Notes: generated from the sequence alone by a model not told the origin. A stretch of DNA of 64,000 bases from Pezicula radicicola (GCA_003008705.1 PDUO01000033.1:251223-315222), one strand, 5' to 3'; shown: positions 11,674-23,002, numbered from the stretch's first letter. Made by a program: numbers and translations.

Positions 11674-12430
11674 GGCTGCTTTTCCTACTATGAGAAAGGA
11701 CTCTGCCATATCTGGAAGGATGAGACTGAAAAGGAAAAGAAGGTAGCATAGCTAGACTTAGATACAAGGAATGCATTGACAGAAAAGGCCCATAAGACTG
11801 CCTAGGAGCTTGAGACAGGAATGAGGAGAATGGGGCTAAGAAACAAGCCTGGAAAGAAGTCAAAGTGGAAGTATATAGAAGAGAATAGAGCACAAGTTAA
11901 GAAGAAAGGAAAAGGAGAGATAGATTGGTACCAATACTAAGAGACTATTCTTAAGGCTAAATTTCTGCCTTTTCCCCAGGATCACAAATCGAGGTACCTG
12001 AGACAGTTTTACAAGGGGATGGAGCTAGCCCGCACGCTCATAAGAACCAGAAAGCTGTCTTCACCCTCTGGAAGATAAAGAAGCTCCTTTGGCCAGGCAT
12101 TCTCCTGGTTTGAACGCAATTGAACCAGCTTGGTGGTGAATGAAGGCTCAGACAACAAAAAGAGACTGCACAACCTCAAAGAAGAAGCTTACAGAAGGCT
12201 GGTTGAAATGCTGGGAGGATATGCTACAAGAGAGAATATAGAAGTGAGTAGATAGGACACAGTGGCATATAAAGGCTATTATTGATTGTGAGGGTGGAAA
12301 TGAGTATATGGAAGGCTCTGACGGTGTAAAATCGAGGAAGAAATGGAAAGATGGCCTAAAAGGACCTGTACAAATAGAAGAGGTACCGCCCAACCGCCGG
12401 CTCAAGCAAGAGACCCCTCGGGGCTCAGTT
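11674..12430 (+). mobile_element. Degenerate Tc1/mariner-type transposase fragment
   Basis: Reading from 11674, the sequence resembles the middle and C-terminal part of a fungal Tc1/mariner transposase. It begins GCFSYYEKGLCHIWKDE and continues to a catalytic-Asp region QGDGASPHAHKNQKAVF near 12005-12060. After a frameshift comes the second catalytic block SPGLNAIEPAWW near 12095-12130, then DRTQWHIKAIIDCEGGNEY near 12256-12305. Several TAG and TAA codons interrupt the frame (for example after KKV-A, after KTA, and after WYQY). Some replace Trp or Gln, as RIP would do. The transposase 5' part and terminal repeats are not seen. It abuts and replaces the 3' half of the oxygenase gene. Same-strand orientation suggests simple insertion followed by deletion. 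Confidence 0.8.
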
Positions 12431-12498
12431 TGATTTCATAACAGCATACGTAGATAATTATCCATATATTCGACATACATCCGAGGTGCTCGACCTGC

Positions 12499-14041
12499 TT
12501 AATCCTTCCAGGTAATGATCTTTGTCTGACTCCACTCATTCAATCCCTCGACACAATTGAAGCGCCCAAAGCCACTGCTCTTGACCCCTCCATGCGGGAG
12601 TGCCGCATCATCGTGCACTGTCATGGAATTAATGTGCACGGCCCCAGACTCGAGCCGTCGGGCGATCCTGAATGCTCTGCTCAAATCTTCTGTGAAAATA
12701 GCACTGCTGAGCCCGTATTCCGTGTCATTGGCGAGTTGGACCGCTTCATAGTCGGAAGCGACTATGTATACCGACACAGTTGGCCCAAAAGACTCCGTAT
12801 AGTACAGGTCCATCCCCGGCATGACCTTCTCGATGACGACGGGCCGCATTTGAGAAGGGGAGGCCTCGCGCCCGTTGTTATCACCGTATATAATCTTGGC
12901 TCCTTTCGAAACTGCATCATCTAGCAGCTTCCTGTTCTTCTTCACGGGTATTCCAGACACAAGCTGCAGTGCTTCCGCCGTTCCTTCCTTGTCCCCAAAG
13001 GTCTGGTCGATCGCTACTTTGAATGCTGCGCGGAATGCATCTGCAGCTTGGGAATGGACTATGATCCGCTCGGTGGACATACAGATCTGGCCGGCGTGCA
13101 AGAAAGCACCCAGGGCACATTGCCGAGCCGCATTTGGAATATCGGCATCCTCACAGACTATGGCCGGGGCCTTGCCACCGAGTTCCAAGACGGTAGGCTT
13201 GAGGTAGTGACCGGCGAGCGATGCAACAATGGAGCCAACAGCAGTCGAACCCGTAAAATTGATTTTGCTAATGGCAGGATGCGCGATCAGGGCCCGAGTA
13301 ATCTCTGCAGCGTCGGACGGCCGGTGATATAAGGTGTTCAGACAACCCGCAGGGAGACCGGCAGCGTGGAAGATAGAGGCGAGAGCCCAGTAAGTCGCTG
13401 GAGAAGCTTCGGCTCCTTTCAAAATCACCACATTGCCCCTAGTCTACGTCAGACTATCACTTCGTCAGAAAGCGAGAGAGTATGGACGCATACATGGCTA
13501 GTGGTTGGAGACACGCACGTAGACCCAGCACATATGGGGCATTCCATGGCGAAATTCCTAGGACAACTCCAAGTGGCTCTTTGCTAATGATAGCACTACT
13601 GCCTTCCTCGTCAACGACCGGCATCACGGAGCGATTTGCAACTTGAATTAAGCCTGCCACACTCTTGCAAGCCTTGTAAGCTGCATTGTACTGGAATTCA
13701 AACATCGAATCCGACGCTCCTGTCTCGGACACAGTCCTGTGTCGAAGCTCATCCCTCCTCCGTTTCATTTCTTCTGCGACCCGGAGGAAGATATCTCTTC
13801 TGATATTTGGCTTTGTCTGCGACCATGATTTAAAGGCTCTCTCGGCAGAAGAGATGGCGTTCGAGACGTCTTGTTCCGTAGCGGACGAGCATCGGTAAAG
13901 GAGAGATTGATCTACAGCTGAAAAAACGTCAAAGTGTGAAGTAGATGTGACTTCTTTCCCATCGATCCAGAAGGGTATGCATGATGACGAATCAAATCTC
14001 CGATCGTCGCCACCAGCGTCGTCTTTCAGAACTGAGGTCAT
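12499..14041 (-). CDS. Aldehyde dehydrogenase, vanillin/salicylaldehyde dehydrogenase-like
   Basis: Two exons, 14041-13494 and 13438-12499, give 495 residues, the normal ALDH length. The intron of 55 bases (GTATGC to CTAG) rejoins as LQPLAMGNVVILKG. NAD(P)-dependent ALDH landmarks are all present: GISPWNAPY near residue 165, NFTGSTAVGSIVAS for cofactor binding, TVLELGGKAP with the general-base Glu, and GAFLHAGQICMSTERI with the nucleophilic Cys. The C-terminal block is ESFGPTVSVYI. The family includes fungal vanillin and salicylaldehyde dehydrogenases oxidising aromatic aldehydes to acids. The neighbouring VAO-type oxidase and the former stilbene-cleaving oxygenase would both yield aromatic aldehydes. 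The start was moved from an upstream TTG to the first ATG. No break is seen; substrate is inferred. Confidence 0.9.
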
Positions 14042-14193
14042 TTTCAAACTGTTTCGAGTAAGCGACGGATAATTACTAAATAAACGGGCATACGAGAGAC
14101 ATAATCATGAACATGGCGCTGTGCTGGGGTACTTATCTAGTCGTTTTGCACGAAAAGCGACCAAATAGGCAATGGTAGCGAGTGGGTTCTAAA

Positions 14194-14258
14194 GGCTTGG
14201 GGAGGCTTGGGGAGGCCGGCGCAGGTGGGACGGGTGGGACAGGTGGCATAGGTGGCTA
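14194..14258. repeat. Short G-rich direct repeats
   Basis: Two near-identical GGCTTGGGGA units are followed by four or five copies of a GGTGGGAC-like unit between the ALDH start and the monooxygenase relic. A function is not evident. Confidence 0.5.
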
Positions 14259-14339
14259 CAGGGAGGGAACAAGGTATTTTATAGAGATCCTTTGTCTTAG
14301 AATTGACTGCAAGATATCTGCATCCGCTTCTCAGGCCTA

Positions 14340-15433
14340 ATGGGACTAAACTTTCTTATCATCGGGGCTGGGCTGGGCAAATCTAGTACCCCTATCCCGA
14401 CTGGCGACCTTTCATAGCGTATTGTTCTTTGCGCGGAAGATATCGACGATGAGAATGTCCGCAAATTCATCGTGACTCCTCTGGTTTCCTTATGGACTGG
14501 ACCCCAGTCCCATGCCATATACTAACCCTTGAGGAACAATACCATGGTCAATCTTGTCCTCCTTGTTCCGGACAATCTTCCCGAAAATGTTGCCAGAGCT
14601 TCGGGTGATCTGGCAGAGGTGCGTGAAATATTCCAAGACTGGGATCCACTGTAAGTAAAACGATCGAAGAGCATCCTAAGACTGAAATTGTCAAAATTTC
14701 CAAGACTCAGGTTACGAAAGTGGATAAGTGGAAATTGATGCAGCGTGAATTTTGAAGCATTTGGTGCTAATTCTATGGCCCAGTATGAGTATCAACTAAA
14801 GTATTTTGTTTTCGTCCCCGAGATCGATAGGTGGCCCAATGAGCAAGCGAGTGTGGTATTCCTTGGGGATTCATGTCACCCTATGCTACCGTATATGGCT
14901 CAAGGAGCAGAATCCGCACTGGAAGATGGCGCTGCATTAGGAATCATACTTTCTAATGCTTCTGGTCGACATGATCTTCCTAAGCTTTTGAAGGCATACG
15001 AGAGTTTGAGGAAGCCTCGAAGTTTGGCACTGCAAAAAGCAAGCATGAAGCAGGTGCGTATACCGCTCTATTGTTGGACACGCATTGACCCAGATAATAG
15101 AGATACTTTAATCACTTGCCAGATGCTCCTGAGCAAGTTGACCGTGATCGAATATTGGAAAATCAACTCCAAGAGCCGCAGCCTGGTTATCCATTGTATT
15201 GGTTTGTCTTTGGTCGTCATGGATAGTATTCATTGTACTGATTTGCTGTCTAGGCTTGATCCGGAACAGCAAAATCATGTTTATGGTTATGATGTCTTCC
15301 AAGAGGCAAGTCTTATACCTACAAATCGCTATACCTTGAGTATCAGACTATTGCTAACACGTAAAGTAATAGCTGGAGAAGGCCGGATTTCATGCCACGG
15401 CAAATCATAGTCAAAGACACAGTTCACGTGTAA
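14340..15433 (+). pseudogene. Salicylate-hydroxylase-like FAD monooxygenase with internal deletion
   Basis: The frame opens with MGLNFLIIGAGLG (FAD-binding GxGxxG) at 14340. After a short junk stretch with a TAG it jumps to WTGPQSHAIY and NTMVNLVLLVPDN, which in intact enzymes lie well over 100 residues further on. After an intron (GTAAGT near 14651 to CAG at 14710) comes VDKWKLM. A second block follows with RWPNEQASVVFLGDSCHPML and PYMAQGAESALEDGAALG, the GD/HP motif of class A flavoprotein hydroxylases. Later exons can be joined as far as 15433, near PEQVDRDRILENQ and LDPEQQNHVYGYDV. The family decarboxylates and hydroxylates salicylate or hydroxylates other aromatic acids. The missing middle and the in-frame stop make it non-functional. 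It fits the aromatic theme of the neighbourhood. Confidence 0.72.
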
Positions 15434-16342
15434 GTAAAGTATAATTGGTAGATTAAAAGAACTAGCAAAAGAAAATGAAACAAATTGAATATAAGCTTCT
15501 CATTAATTCGTGCGTTCAAATCTTATACCAAGTTCGTATATACGCAAGAATAAGTAATCCAATTAAAAACTACTCGAGATAACTAGATCTAAAAAATGTG
15601 AGCAAAGTTAATATTCTTAGAAGACATAATATCTAATTTGAATAGTATCTAAGACATCTTAGGTATAAATGTTATTTCTAGCGTGAGTATTATTTTTATT
15701 TGTCCTTTCTCGAAAAGGGTAGAAAAGATGTTCGCTAAGCTAGTTTCAGTTAGCATCGGCATCTAATTTCTATTATCACTTCTTAAGGATCTAGTTAGAG
15801 GGGATTAAACCCCTCTACCATTATCTTACTGGATATTTATTATTGGACTCTTATGATGTGACATTTTATATACTTAGGTAGAGCTACTGTGAAGAGCCTA
15901 TCATACTCGGGTAATCAAGAACTAATATTTAATTATCTGATTCGGACTAACTCCGGCGATTAGACCCGTGATCCGGATACGGTTCCTGGAATTCCAGCTT
16001 TGACTCCGAGGCTGAGGGGTTTCTTCCCTTAGAAGATACCGAAGGCCTTAGAAAACCTTCGTTTCGCCGGGTTCCTTGCTCCAGAGACATTATCCCAAAC
16101 CCTTATACTTAATAGGTTTTCCACTCGGTGGTACATGAGAGATAAAAAGTCCTGCAAGGATGTTAGAATATGGATCTCAACTACAGAGGTAAGGTTTACT
16201 ACGTAGATAGCGGAACTACCGAGGGTGGCGCCAGGTGGGGACTCATATATATCAATGCAGAGGCATATGTCGATATAAATGGTCGACCTTACACGATGAA
16301 CATTCGACCACAGGGACAAAGCACGCTGTTTATTCTACGTTC
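15434..16342. other. Gene-poor interval
   Basis: The first half is AT-rich. A mixed-composition part from about 15950 has short frames only. It includes the 5' flank of the MDR gene. No RNA gene or repeat was recognised. Confidence 0.5.
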
Positions 16343-17485
16343 ATGATGATTTCCTCAACTCCAAATATCAACCGCGGTGTATGGTTGTCTTCCTACTCTA
16401 CACCTGCCAAAGTCATCGACCTCCCTATGCCTCAGGCTGGGCCAGGATCGGCTGTTGTCCAGGTCCTTGCCAGTCTTATCACTCCATTCTCAAAATATAT
16501 TCATGATGGATCTCTGGCCGTGTATAACCTCACTCTTCCCCTGGTTCCAAACCCTGGGAATATCGGCCGCGTGCAGTCTGCCGGCCCCGATTCCGTTTAT
16601 CTCAAGCCGGGCGATTTAGTTTACTACAACCCATGGATCAAAGCACGTGACAACCCCACGGTCAGCATCATTCAGGGCCACCATGGGGGAGAAGGTCCTA
16701 GTGGAGCCAAGCTTATGACCGGAGAATGGAGAGATGGCTCTCTTCAGCAGTATCAGAAAGTGCCACTTGAGGGGCTATTTGTCCTTAACGAGGCACGTCT
16801 ATGCGGAGAACTGGGATATCAACATGTAGAGCTCAAGGAAATTGCTCTGCAATCGATGGTCTACGCTGCGCTAGTTGAAGCGGGCAGCCTCCAGGCGGGA
16901 GACACTGTAATTATTGGTCCTGCCACTGGCACGTTCAGCTCCACCGCAGTCGAGTTAGCACTCATCTTGGGCGCAAATGTCATAGCTCTTGGTCGGAGCA
17001 AGGAGAAGCTAGAGCAATTACGACAGACGCTCGGGAACACAGATCGATTGCAGTATGTCGTCATGACAGGCAACAACGACGTAGACACTACTGCTATCCT
17101 TAAGGCCACCCCCAATGGAGATGGAGCGGAGGTATACAACGATTGGTCTTCAGCATCATTGCACTCACCGCCCTATTTCTCGGCCGCTCTTCGTGCTGTC
17201 AAGCAGGAGGGAAGGATTGTGCTGAGTGGTGCCCCGTCTGGTAACGTTGAGATTCCGTATACCTTCATTATGCATAAGAATATCAAGATCCAGGGCAAAG
17301 TCATGACCAATCGCGGAGCAATCGAATCAACGATTAAGCTCGTCACCTCAGGAGTACTAAAGGTAGGGAAGAAGGGAGGTGCAGAAGTCTCCATTTTTAA
17401 TATAGAGCAATTTTCTGAGGCTGAGGATTACGCAGCAAAGCATGGAGGATGGAAAAATTATACCTACGTAACACCTAACCTTTAA
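16343..17485 (+). CDS. MDR-superfamily alcohol dehydrogenase/quinone-reductase-like protein
   Basis: A single exon of 380 residues starts at the ATG ahead of the conserved N-terminus; the frame upstream to 16235 is open but carries no family signal. The GroES-like fold covers roughly residues 10-150, including LPLVPNPGNIGRV and LKPGDLVYYNPW. The Rossmann part begins near residue 180 with AGDTVIIGPATGTFSS and AVELALILGANVIALGRS, followed by the catalytic-core end VKQEGRIVLSGAPSGN. The usual structural-zinc Cys cluster is not seen, so it is not a classic four-Cys ADH. It probably reduces or oxidises carbonyls or quinones with NAD(P)H. No break was found. Its position between monooxygenase and P450 genes is consistent with aromatic or secondary metabolism, but no specific reaction can be assigned. 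Confidence 0.83.
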   Translation: MMISSTPNINRGVWLSSYSTPAKVIDLPMPQAGPGSAVVQVLASLITPFSKYIHDGSLAVYNLTLPLVPNPGNIGRVQSAGPDSVYLKPGDLVYYNPWIKARDNPTVSIIQGHHGGEGPSGAKLMTGEWRDGSLQQYQKVPLEGLFVLNEARLCGELGYQHVELKEIALQSMVYAALVEAGSLQAGDTVIIGPATGTFSSTAVELALILGANVIALGRSKEKLEQLRQTLGNTDRLQYVVMTGNNDVDTTAILKATPNGDGAEVYNDWSSASLHSPPYFSAALRAVKQEGRIVLSGAPSGNVEIPYTFIMHKNIKIQGKVMTNRGAIESTIKLVTSGVLKVGKKGGAEVSIFNIEQFSEAEDYAAKHGGWKNYTYVTPNL

Positions 17486-18453
17486 CCGAAGTCTTTGTAG
17501 TTAGTTTCTTTTGGACTTATAAATAAATGTTTTATTACAGCGAAGCTATTATATATCCTCCTGCGTACACGTGATAAATTCATATAAAGCTCGATTTTTT
17601 TCTAATAAGAAAACTAATAGAAAATACTATAATTTAATCTAGAGAACATATTTATACTTATATAATATTTTTTTCTTCGTTTATAATTTATATAAAGTTT
17701 TAATATACTCAGGTGCTCGAGAGGCCTCACGGAGGTTCTAAGGGATGCGAACGTTGGGGCTGCCATGAGGTGGGATGTAGTTGAGGAGTTCAGTAATATC
17801 CATGGTTTAATAGTTCTGAATAGCCTCATTTTTCGTTCAGGATAGCGACCTTTTCTGCCGGCAGACTGAAGTACACTGGCCGTAATTCGAGATTATTTTC
17901 CTTAAAAACCTGGTATTTAGCAGCTCTTCTATTGACCAGAACACAGCTTCAAGCCAATATTACAGCTCTGGCCGTCTCACGCGAAAATTACAGTATTTTT
18001 GATTAAACCAGGGGGGAAAGTAGAAGCCTGGAAAGTGGATGGGTTTATGCAGCACACGACAGGGTTTGTACATATATATGTATATTTGGATCATGCACAT
18101 CCTCCTTTGGAAATCACAACTATGACACGATGCCGAACTTTCCCTGAACCTTACCAAATCATACAGACAGTCGGTCTGCGTTGGACCAGACGAGCATGAG
18201 TCAAATCAGAGATTTGATATTGATATTTGAGGTACATGACTTCATCACTTACTTGTTTACCTAAAGTTATCGTGGGGATGGAATTTGGTCACAGTGCTAG
18301 TAAATAGTTTATGCCCTTGGCAGAAGCACCTATAGGTCTTTGGCAGGACGCGAGACTCTTAGTAAATAAATCTTGCCGTCTTCGTACCAAAATTTCCCCT
18401 TTCCTTATCTAACTTAGAATTGCCGCGGAACCATCTAAGAATCCTACTACACG
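17486..18453. other. Intergenic, no gene supported
   Basis: AT-rich from about 17520 to 17720, then mixed composition. Only short random frames. Confidence 0.5.
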
Positions 18454-19230
18454 TCAAAGACTTTCATAAAATTCCTGATCCTGGACATTTGACACATCGA
18501 TGTCAATATCTGAATGAACGCCTCGCACATCAAAACTATGGCCTTGACCAGCTACCCTTTCGAACAGGAAGTTGACGCCTACTGCGCTTAATTTCTCTGT
18601 TAACAGAGCACTTTGATCTGATGGAACTAGAACATCCTCGTCGCCATGGATAAGGGCCATTGGAGGAAATGAAGGAGTGAGGTTGAAAGTAGCAGGAAAG
18701 AGTGGCTTCTGATCCCCAGAAATTACCTCGATCCCTCCTGAAGAGATTTGGGTTGATAATCCAGGCGTTCGAGACATAAGGTCTGGATGCAGGGCATTCT
18801 AACGTATAGCTCTAATCCAACTAAACCTCTTGTCTGTTGGTGGAGCTATGGGGAACGGATAGCCATCTATGTCTTGACCACTTGTGCCTGCCTCTTCAAT
18901 TGCCGTGATGGCATCACAGTAATCAACAGGAGGCTGGCCCCCTAAATTTGTACCTAATTCAATATATCGTTAACTAGTGAGGTCTAGCATCCCATAAATT
19001 GATAGAACTGCTAGAAGTGGCGGCGCTTGCGGATTTTCTGCTGTCGCAACGGCCAGATCCCCCCTGCGCTTGAACCGGCAAGTATAATGTTTTTCGCAAC
19101 ATTTTGGGAAGCCCACCGAGTTGCACCTAGAGCATCAGAAATGATTTGAAGACCGCTGGATTCGGGAAGAAGTCGATACGAGGCCGTGGCATAAGCCCAT
19201 CGACCACTTTATAGATGTGAGTTGCCATAC
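18454..19230 (-). pseudogene. Alpha/beta-hydrolase (esterase/lipase-like) pseudogene
   Basis: On the minus strand, pieces of an alpha/beta hydrolase can be read in three frames. The nucleophile elbow is NIILAGSSAGG near 19105-19060, preceded by SYRLLPESSGLQIISDAL. One base is lost in the run of Gs at that point. The sequence then continues as GDLAVATAENPQAPPLLAVL and SIYGMLDLTS before TAA near 18975. The last part, ending at 18454, keeps PPMALIHGDEDVLVPSDQ (acid residue) and VAGQGHSFD (catalytic His). The N-terminal oxyanion HGG region is missing between VDGL and the SYRLLPE block. Frameshift, stop and deletion together make it a pseudogene. Such enzymes hydrolyse esters or small amides; no substrate can be assigned. 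Confidence 0.72.
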
Positions 19231-19339
19231 TAAAGTGGCTGGAACTCTTGTGAGGCCTGTACTTAATACTTTCGCTTCCTGGTTTAGGCGAGACTCGGAA
19301 TTTTCTTGATCCATTCGCCAGAACCCCCTTGTAATCGCC

Positions 19340-19402
19340 TTACCCACCTGTAACCCACCTATACCCACCTGCAACCCACCTATAACCCACCTGTAACCCA
19401 CC
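19340..19402. repeat. Minisatellite of TAACCCACCTG-like units
   Basis: Six or so imperfect 10-12-base units of the form (T/C)(A)ACCCACCT(G/A) lie in tandem. They resemble a degenerate interstitial telomere-type repeat (TAACCC) with an added ACC. They lie 170 bases upstream of the P450 gene. Confidence 0.6.
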
Positions 19403-19570
19403 GGGGGTTGTTGTGGGTGATTGTTGAACTGACGAAACTGGAGTGCTACTCGTCGGGATTCCACTCTCAGTTCTTCCTAACTAAAGGGGCCATTCTATCA
19501 AAGCACGGGCAATACGTCTCTTCTTTTTCGTACTGACCTTCTTTCTCCAGCCACGAGGATCACCTCTACC

Positions 19571-21267
19571 ATGACAAGTTCCCTTCTGGTTATAAGCATT
19601 CTCTTACCGCTATGCTGCTACATTACATATCAACGATTTTGGCATCCCCTCGCCAGCTACCCGGGGCCATGGATAGCTTCGTTTACAAATGTCTGGAAAG
19701 CCTACTACGTGTACAATCTTATGTTCCATGAGAAGATGGTGGGAGCTCATCAACGATATGGTCCAGTTGTACGAGTCGGGCCAAACTATCTGCACTTTTG
19801 GAGTGCTGATGCAATTGTTCCTATCTATAAAGCAGGGAAGTCCATGGGTAAAACGGAGTTCTATGATGCCTTTACAACTTTCAATCCTAATCTCTTTGGG
19901 GGGAGAGATGAAGCAGTAAGCCCCATTACTCATACTTAAACCGTTTACGAAACTATGACAAGTAGATGGCTGACCTTTTACTTCCGTAGATTCACGCTAA
20001 ACGGCGACGCCAACTTTCTCATGGCTTTTCGCAAATGTCCATTGAGAGAATGGAAGACATCATAGACGGGCAAATTGGAATCCTTATCCATCACCTCAAA
20101 GGACTAGCCAAGATGGGCGAGGTCTTTGACTTGAAAACAGTCATATCTTGCTTTGTCTTAGACATCCTTGGTGAGGTAGCATTCAGTAGGACCTTCAACG
20201 CACAAGTGGCAGGAGTGGCGGGAGAAATTGAAGCCATAAATGACCATGTATTCTTGTCCTGCGTAATCGGGGAATTACCGTGTCAAGATCTTCTGAAAAC
20301 CCTCGTCGCATGGTCGCCAATTCCTTGGATCCGTCGTTTAGTCAAGAGCAGAGCACATCTCAAAGCAACGTGCGCAGACTGTGTGAGGCAGAACTTGGAG
20401 AATCGATCAGAACGCCCTGATTTGCTTGCAAGTCTCATCAATGCTAAGGATCCCGAGACCGGAGAGAAACTGACTGAGTTGGATATAAACACAGAAGCAT
20501 TTGCCATGCTGTAAGCTATACTCTCTCCTCGACTGGTGAGATGTGTTTCCAGTAGGTTTAGTTCACTAATTTGTACACTTAGTGTGGCTGGTTCCCATTC
20601 AACGGCCGGTACACTTATTTTGTTATTCTGGCACCTGCTTCACAACCCAGATATTCTTGCCACCGTAGTACAAGAACTTGATGGAACTCTTGGACCCCTT
20701 CCTCAGGACAAGATTGCATATCCAGTCAAGGGCCTAGAAACTCGCCTCACATACCTATCGGCCTGCATCCACGAGAACTTTCGCATCAATCCTGTCTTCT
20801 CAATGAATCTATGGCGCCGAGTGCATTCTGTTGATGGTGCGCAAATTGGGGATCACATGGTTCCTCACGGTGTAAGTCACTCTCTAATTAATTATTCAAC
20901 GATGTGTATACATGAGCCAATGCTGATCTCCTATTTTCATCAGACAAACGTGTGTATCTCGAACTACGTGACACACCACAATCTAGAAATTTGGGGCGAA
21001 GATTATGATTTGTACAAGCCCGACCGCTTTATGAACACGGATAGTAAGGACCAAGACAGCATGCGATACTTACTTCATTTCAGTGCCGGCCATCGGATGT
21101 GTATTGGACGAAATTTGGCCATGACTAATATCCTAAAGACGATAACCACCATATTAAGCATGTTTGAATTTGAACCTCTATCAAAAGACTCCGAGGTACG
21201 TTTACGAAGCGCCGGCATTGGAGAGATGGAAGGTGAATTCTGGTGCAGAGTAAAAACAAGGTTATAA
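19571..21267 (+). CDS. Cytochrome P450 monooxygenase (fungal microsomal type)
   Basis: Four exons join in frame: 19571-19915, 19990-20510, 20583-20871 and 20944-21267. They code for 492 residues. An N-terminal membrane anchor (residues 1-20) precedes the proline-rich hinge HPLASYPGPW. The helix-I region is VAGSHSTAGT, the ExxR motif is ENFR, and the haem-binding loop is FSAGHRMCIGRNLA with the axial Cys. The region KRRRQLSHGFSQMSIERM follows the family pattern of pisatin-demethylase/trichodiene-oxygenase-like P450s. It would hydroxylate or demethylate a small lipophilic substrate in the ER with a P450 reductase. All introns are canonical and no stop interrupts it, in contrast to the hydrolase on its left and the coiled-coil gene on its right. 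Confidence 0.9.
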
Positions 21268-21507
21268 CCAGCTTGAAATGTGAAAAAGTGATAGAATATA
21301 AAACATAAGAATGTTCCTTTCTCAAGATCATCGAATCAAAACCTTGCATGAGGCTGGAACTATCCTCAAAATTTATGAGTTTTCAGTACAATAGAAGAGT
21401 TCCCTCCTCCTAGAGTCGGTGATCGAACAGGGTAAGGGTTTTGCCGTGATCATTTTAGCAATAGTATCAAACGTTCTTGCCTTTAATGATGGACCCTTGG
21501 AGTTCCA

Positions 21508-22407
21508 TCAAATTTTGTCGAATAACATGTAGACAATTTGTATCAAGATGACTTGCCTGCGTGTGTGCTGTACAGAAGATGGCCAAACTGTACTTTTATC
21601 TCCAGCTGTGAAATCACTGCTACGCAACAATTCACGTTGTTCAACATTAAGCCAAAATTTCAGGGAGGTATTCGTCGACCTTATCGTCAGATCTCTTCGC
21701 TTACTACTAACCTTCAATTTGTTATTTTCTTTCGGTTTTGTGATGACCTCCAATTGAACTCCTTTCTACTCAAGCTCGTTAACTTTATGTTCGGCTATAG
21801 TGATATGATTGGTGGTGACCGCAAATGTAGACTCATGCTCTTGCTTTATGTGGTTATTTTCGCTTTGAAGCTCATCAATTTTTCGATCAGCGGCACTGAT
21901 ACGCTCAGCTGCATTGACTAAAGCGCTCTCCTGTTTTCTTTGCAGCCCCGATTTCTCTTCTTCGAGTTCTCTGATTCTAATTTCATACTCTTGTGTTTTT
22001 ACTGCATCATAATCAATCACTTTCTTTTGATTAGGCTTAACTAGATACTAATTCCGCTTGCGCTCGTAGTCTTGAATCGCAGATTCACAATTTGCGATGG
22101 CGTGATTTTCTTCATCCAGTTGCTGGCGTAACTCATAGCATTTAGTTGTTAGGTTATGGGTGTCTACGATAGCTTTTCCATACTCATTGTAGAGCGATTT
22201 ATATGAATCAGAGCATTGGAGTCGGATTTTTCGTTCCTCTTGGAGTTCCGACTGAATAGTAGACATCTTATTAAGCATCTGCTTGCGGCAAGCATCGATG
22301 GTGTGGCAGGCTTGGAATATGTTCTTATTAATAGCATCAGCCTCTGTGTCCTTGTTTTGAGGAGGTGATTGAGTCCCATCAAGTGAATTTGGTGTAGTCC
22401 CGCGCAT
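21508..22407 (-). pseudogene. Coiled-coil protein interrupted by two in-frame TAG codons
   Basis: A 299-codon frame runs from the ATG at 22407 to the stop at 21508-21510, broken only by TAG at 22048-22050 and TAG at 21766-21768. On both sides of each stop the sequence keeps the same heptad-like, Glu/Lys/Gln-rich character: QSELQEERKIRLQ, then RIRELEEEKSGLQ, then AEHKVNELE. A long coiled coil is therefore likely for the intact product. The simplest reading is two CAG (Gln) codons mutated to TAG. A 30-base GTATCT...AAAG stretch just after the first TAG is too short to be a normal intron. No family name can be given. It could also be two or three separate short peptides. Confidence 0.5.
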
Positions 22408-22409
22408 AT

Positions 22410-22810
22410 ACGAAGTCTAGGAGTGTTGTTAGATGTGATAACTAGGAAGCGACATTCTGGAATCGGTGGTTGAGTTTATAGCACAGTGCTCGAGGTTCCA
22501 AGACTTAGATCTGGACTCCGCCTCTACCCAGAGCGTAGATATCTCCTATGCAGACATTTTCCTCGCTCATCCTCTCATCTCTCGTAACGATATTCTCCCC
22601 GAATCCGCCCTTGGTGAATAAGTGCGCGCTTTGAGGGAGGCTTTTTTCCAGTATGGGTAATGCTGTGATGCGTATTGGTGAATTGCTTTTTCGGGACTTT
22701 GGTGTGGGACGTAGGCTCGTTTATCTCCGTCTAGGCCTAGGAAATTCACTTTTGCGCGAACTATGCTCTCCTCAGTTAGTAGAGGCGGACGTTATCTATT
22801 GTGGGCTCTT
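22410..22810 (-). pseudogene. MOSC-domain (YiiM-like) protein relic
   Basis: The minus strand reads VNFLGLDGDKRAYVPHQ, then KAIHQYASQHYPYWKK. After a frameshift it reads TKGGFGENIVTRDERMSEE, then NVCIGDIYALGRGGVQ, a stop (TAA), and EPRALCYKLNHRFQ. This is the ordered motif set of MOSC domains (FGEN, VCIGD, PR-x-PCYKLN), with the conserved Cys retained. MOSC proteins handle molybdenum-cofactor-bound sulfur and reduce N-hydroxylated compounds. At least one frameshift and one stop break it, and the N-terminal part is missing. Confidence 0.65.
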
Positions 22811-23002
22811 ATGAAGGTTTATCTAAGCCCTTCCGGAAATTCCTATCACCTGGCATTGCACAACAGGAAAGAATGAACACCGATTCTTCAACTGTCCAGA
22901 CCCAATTGAAAAAGATGGTTTATTTGCACCTCGTCGAGCTCCCTCTCTCTGATAAATTTCGTAATCACCGAAGTCTAGCTAGTTCAAATTCTAGGAATCT
23001 TC

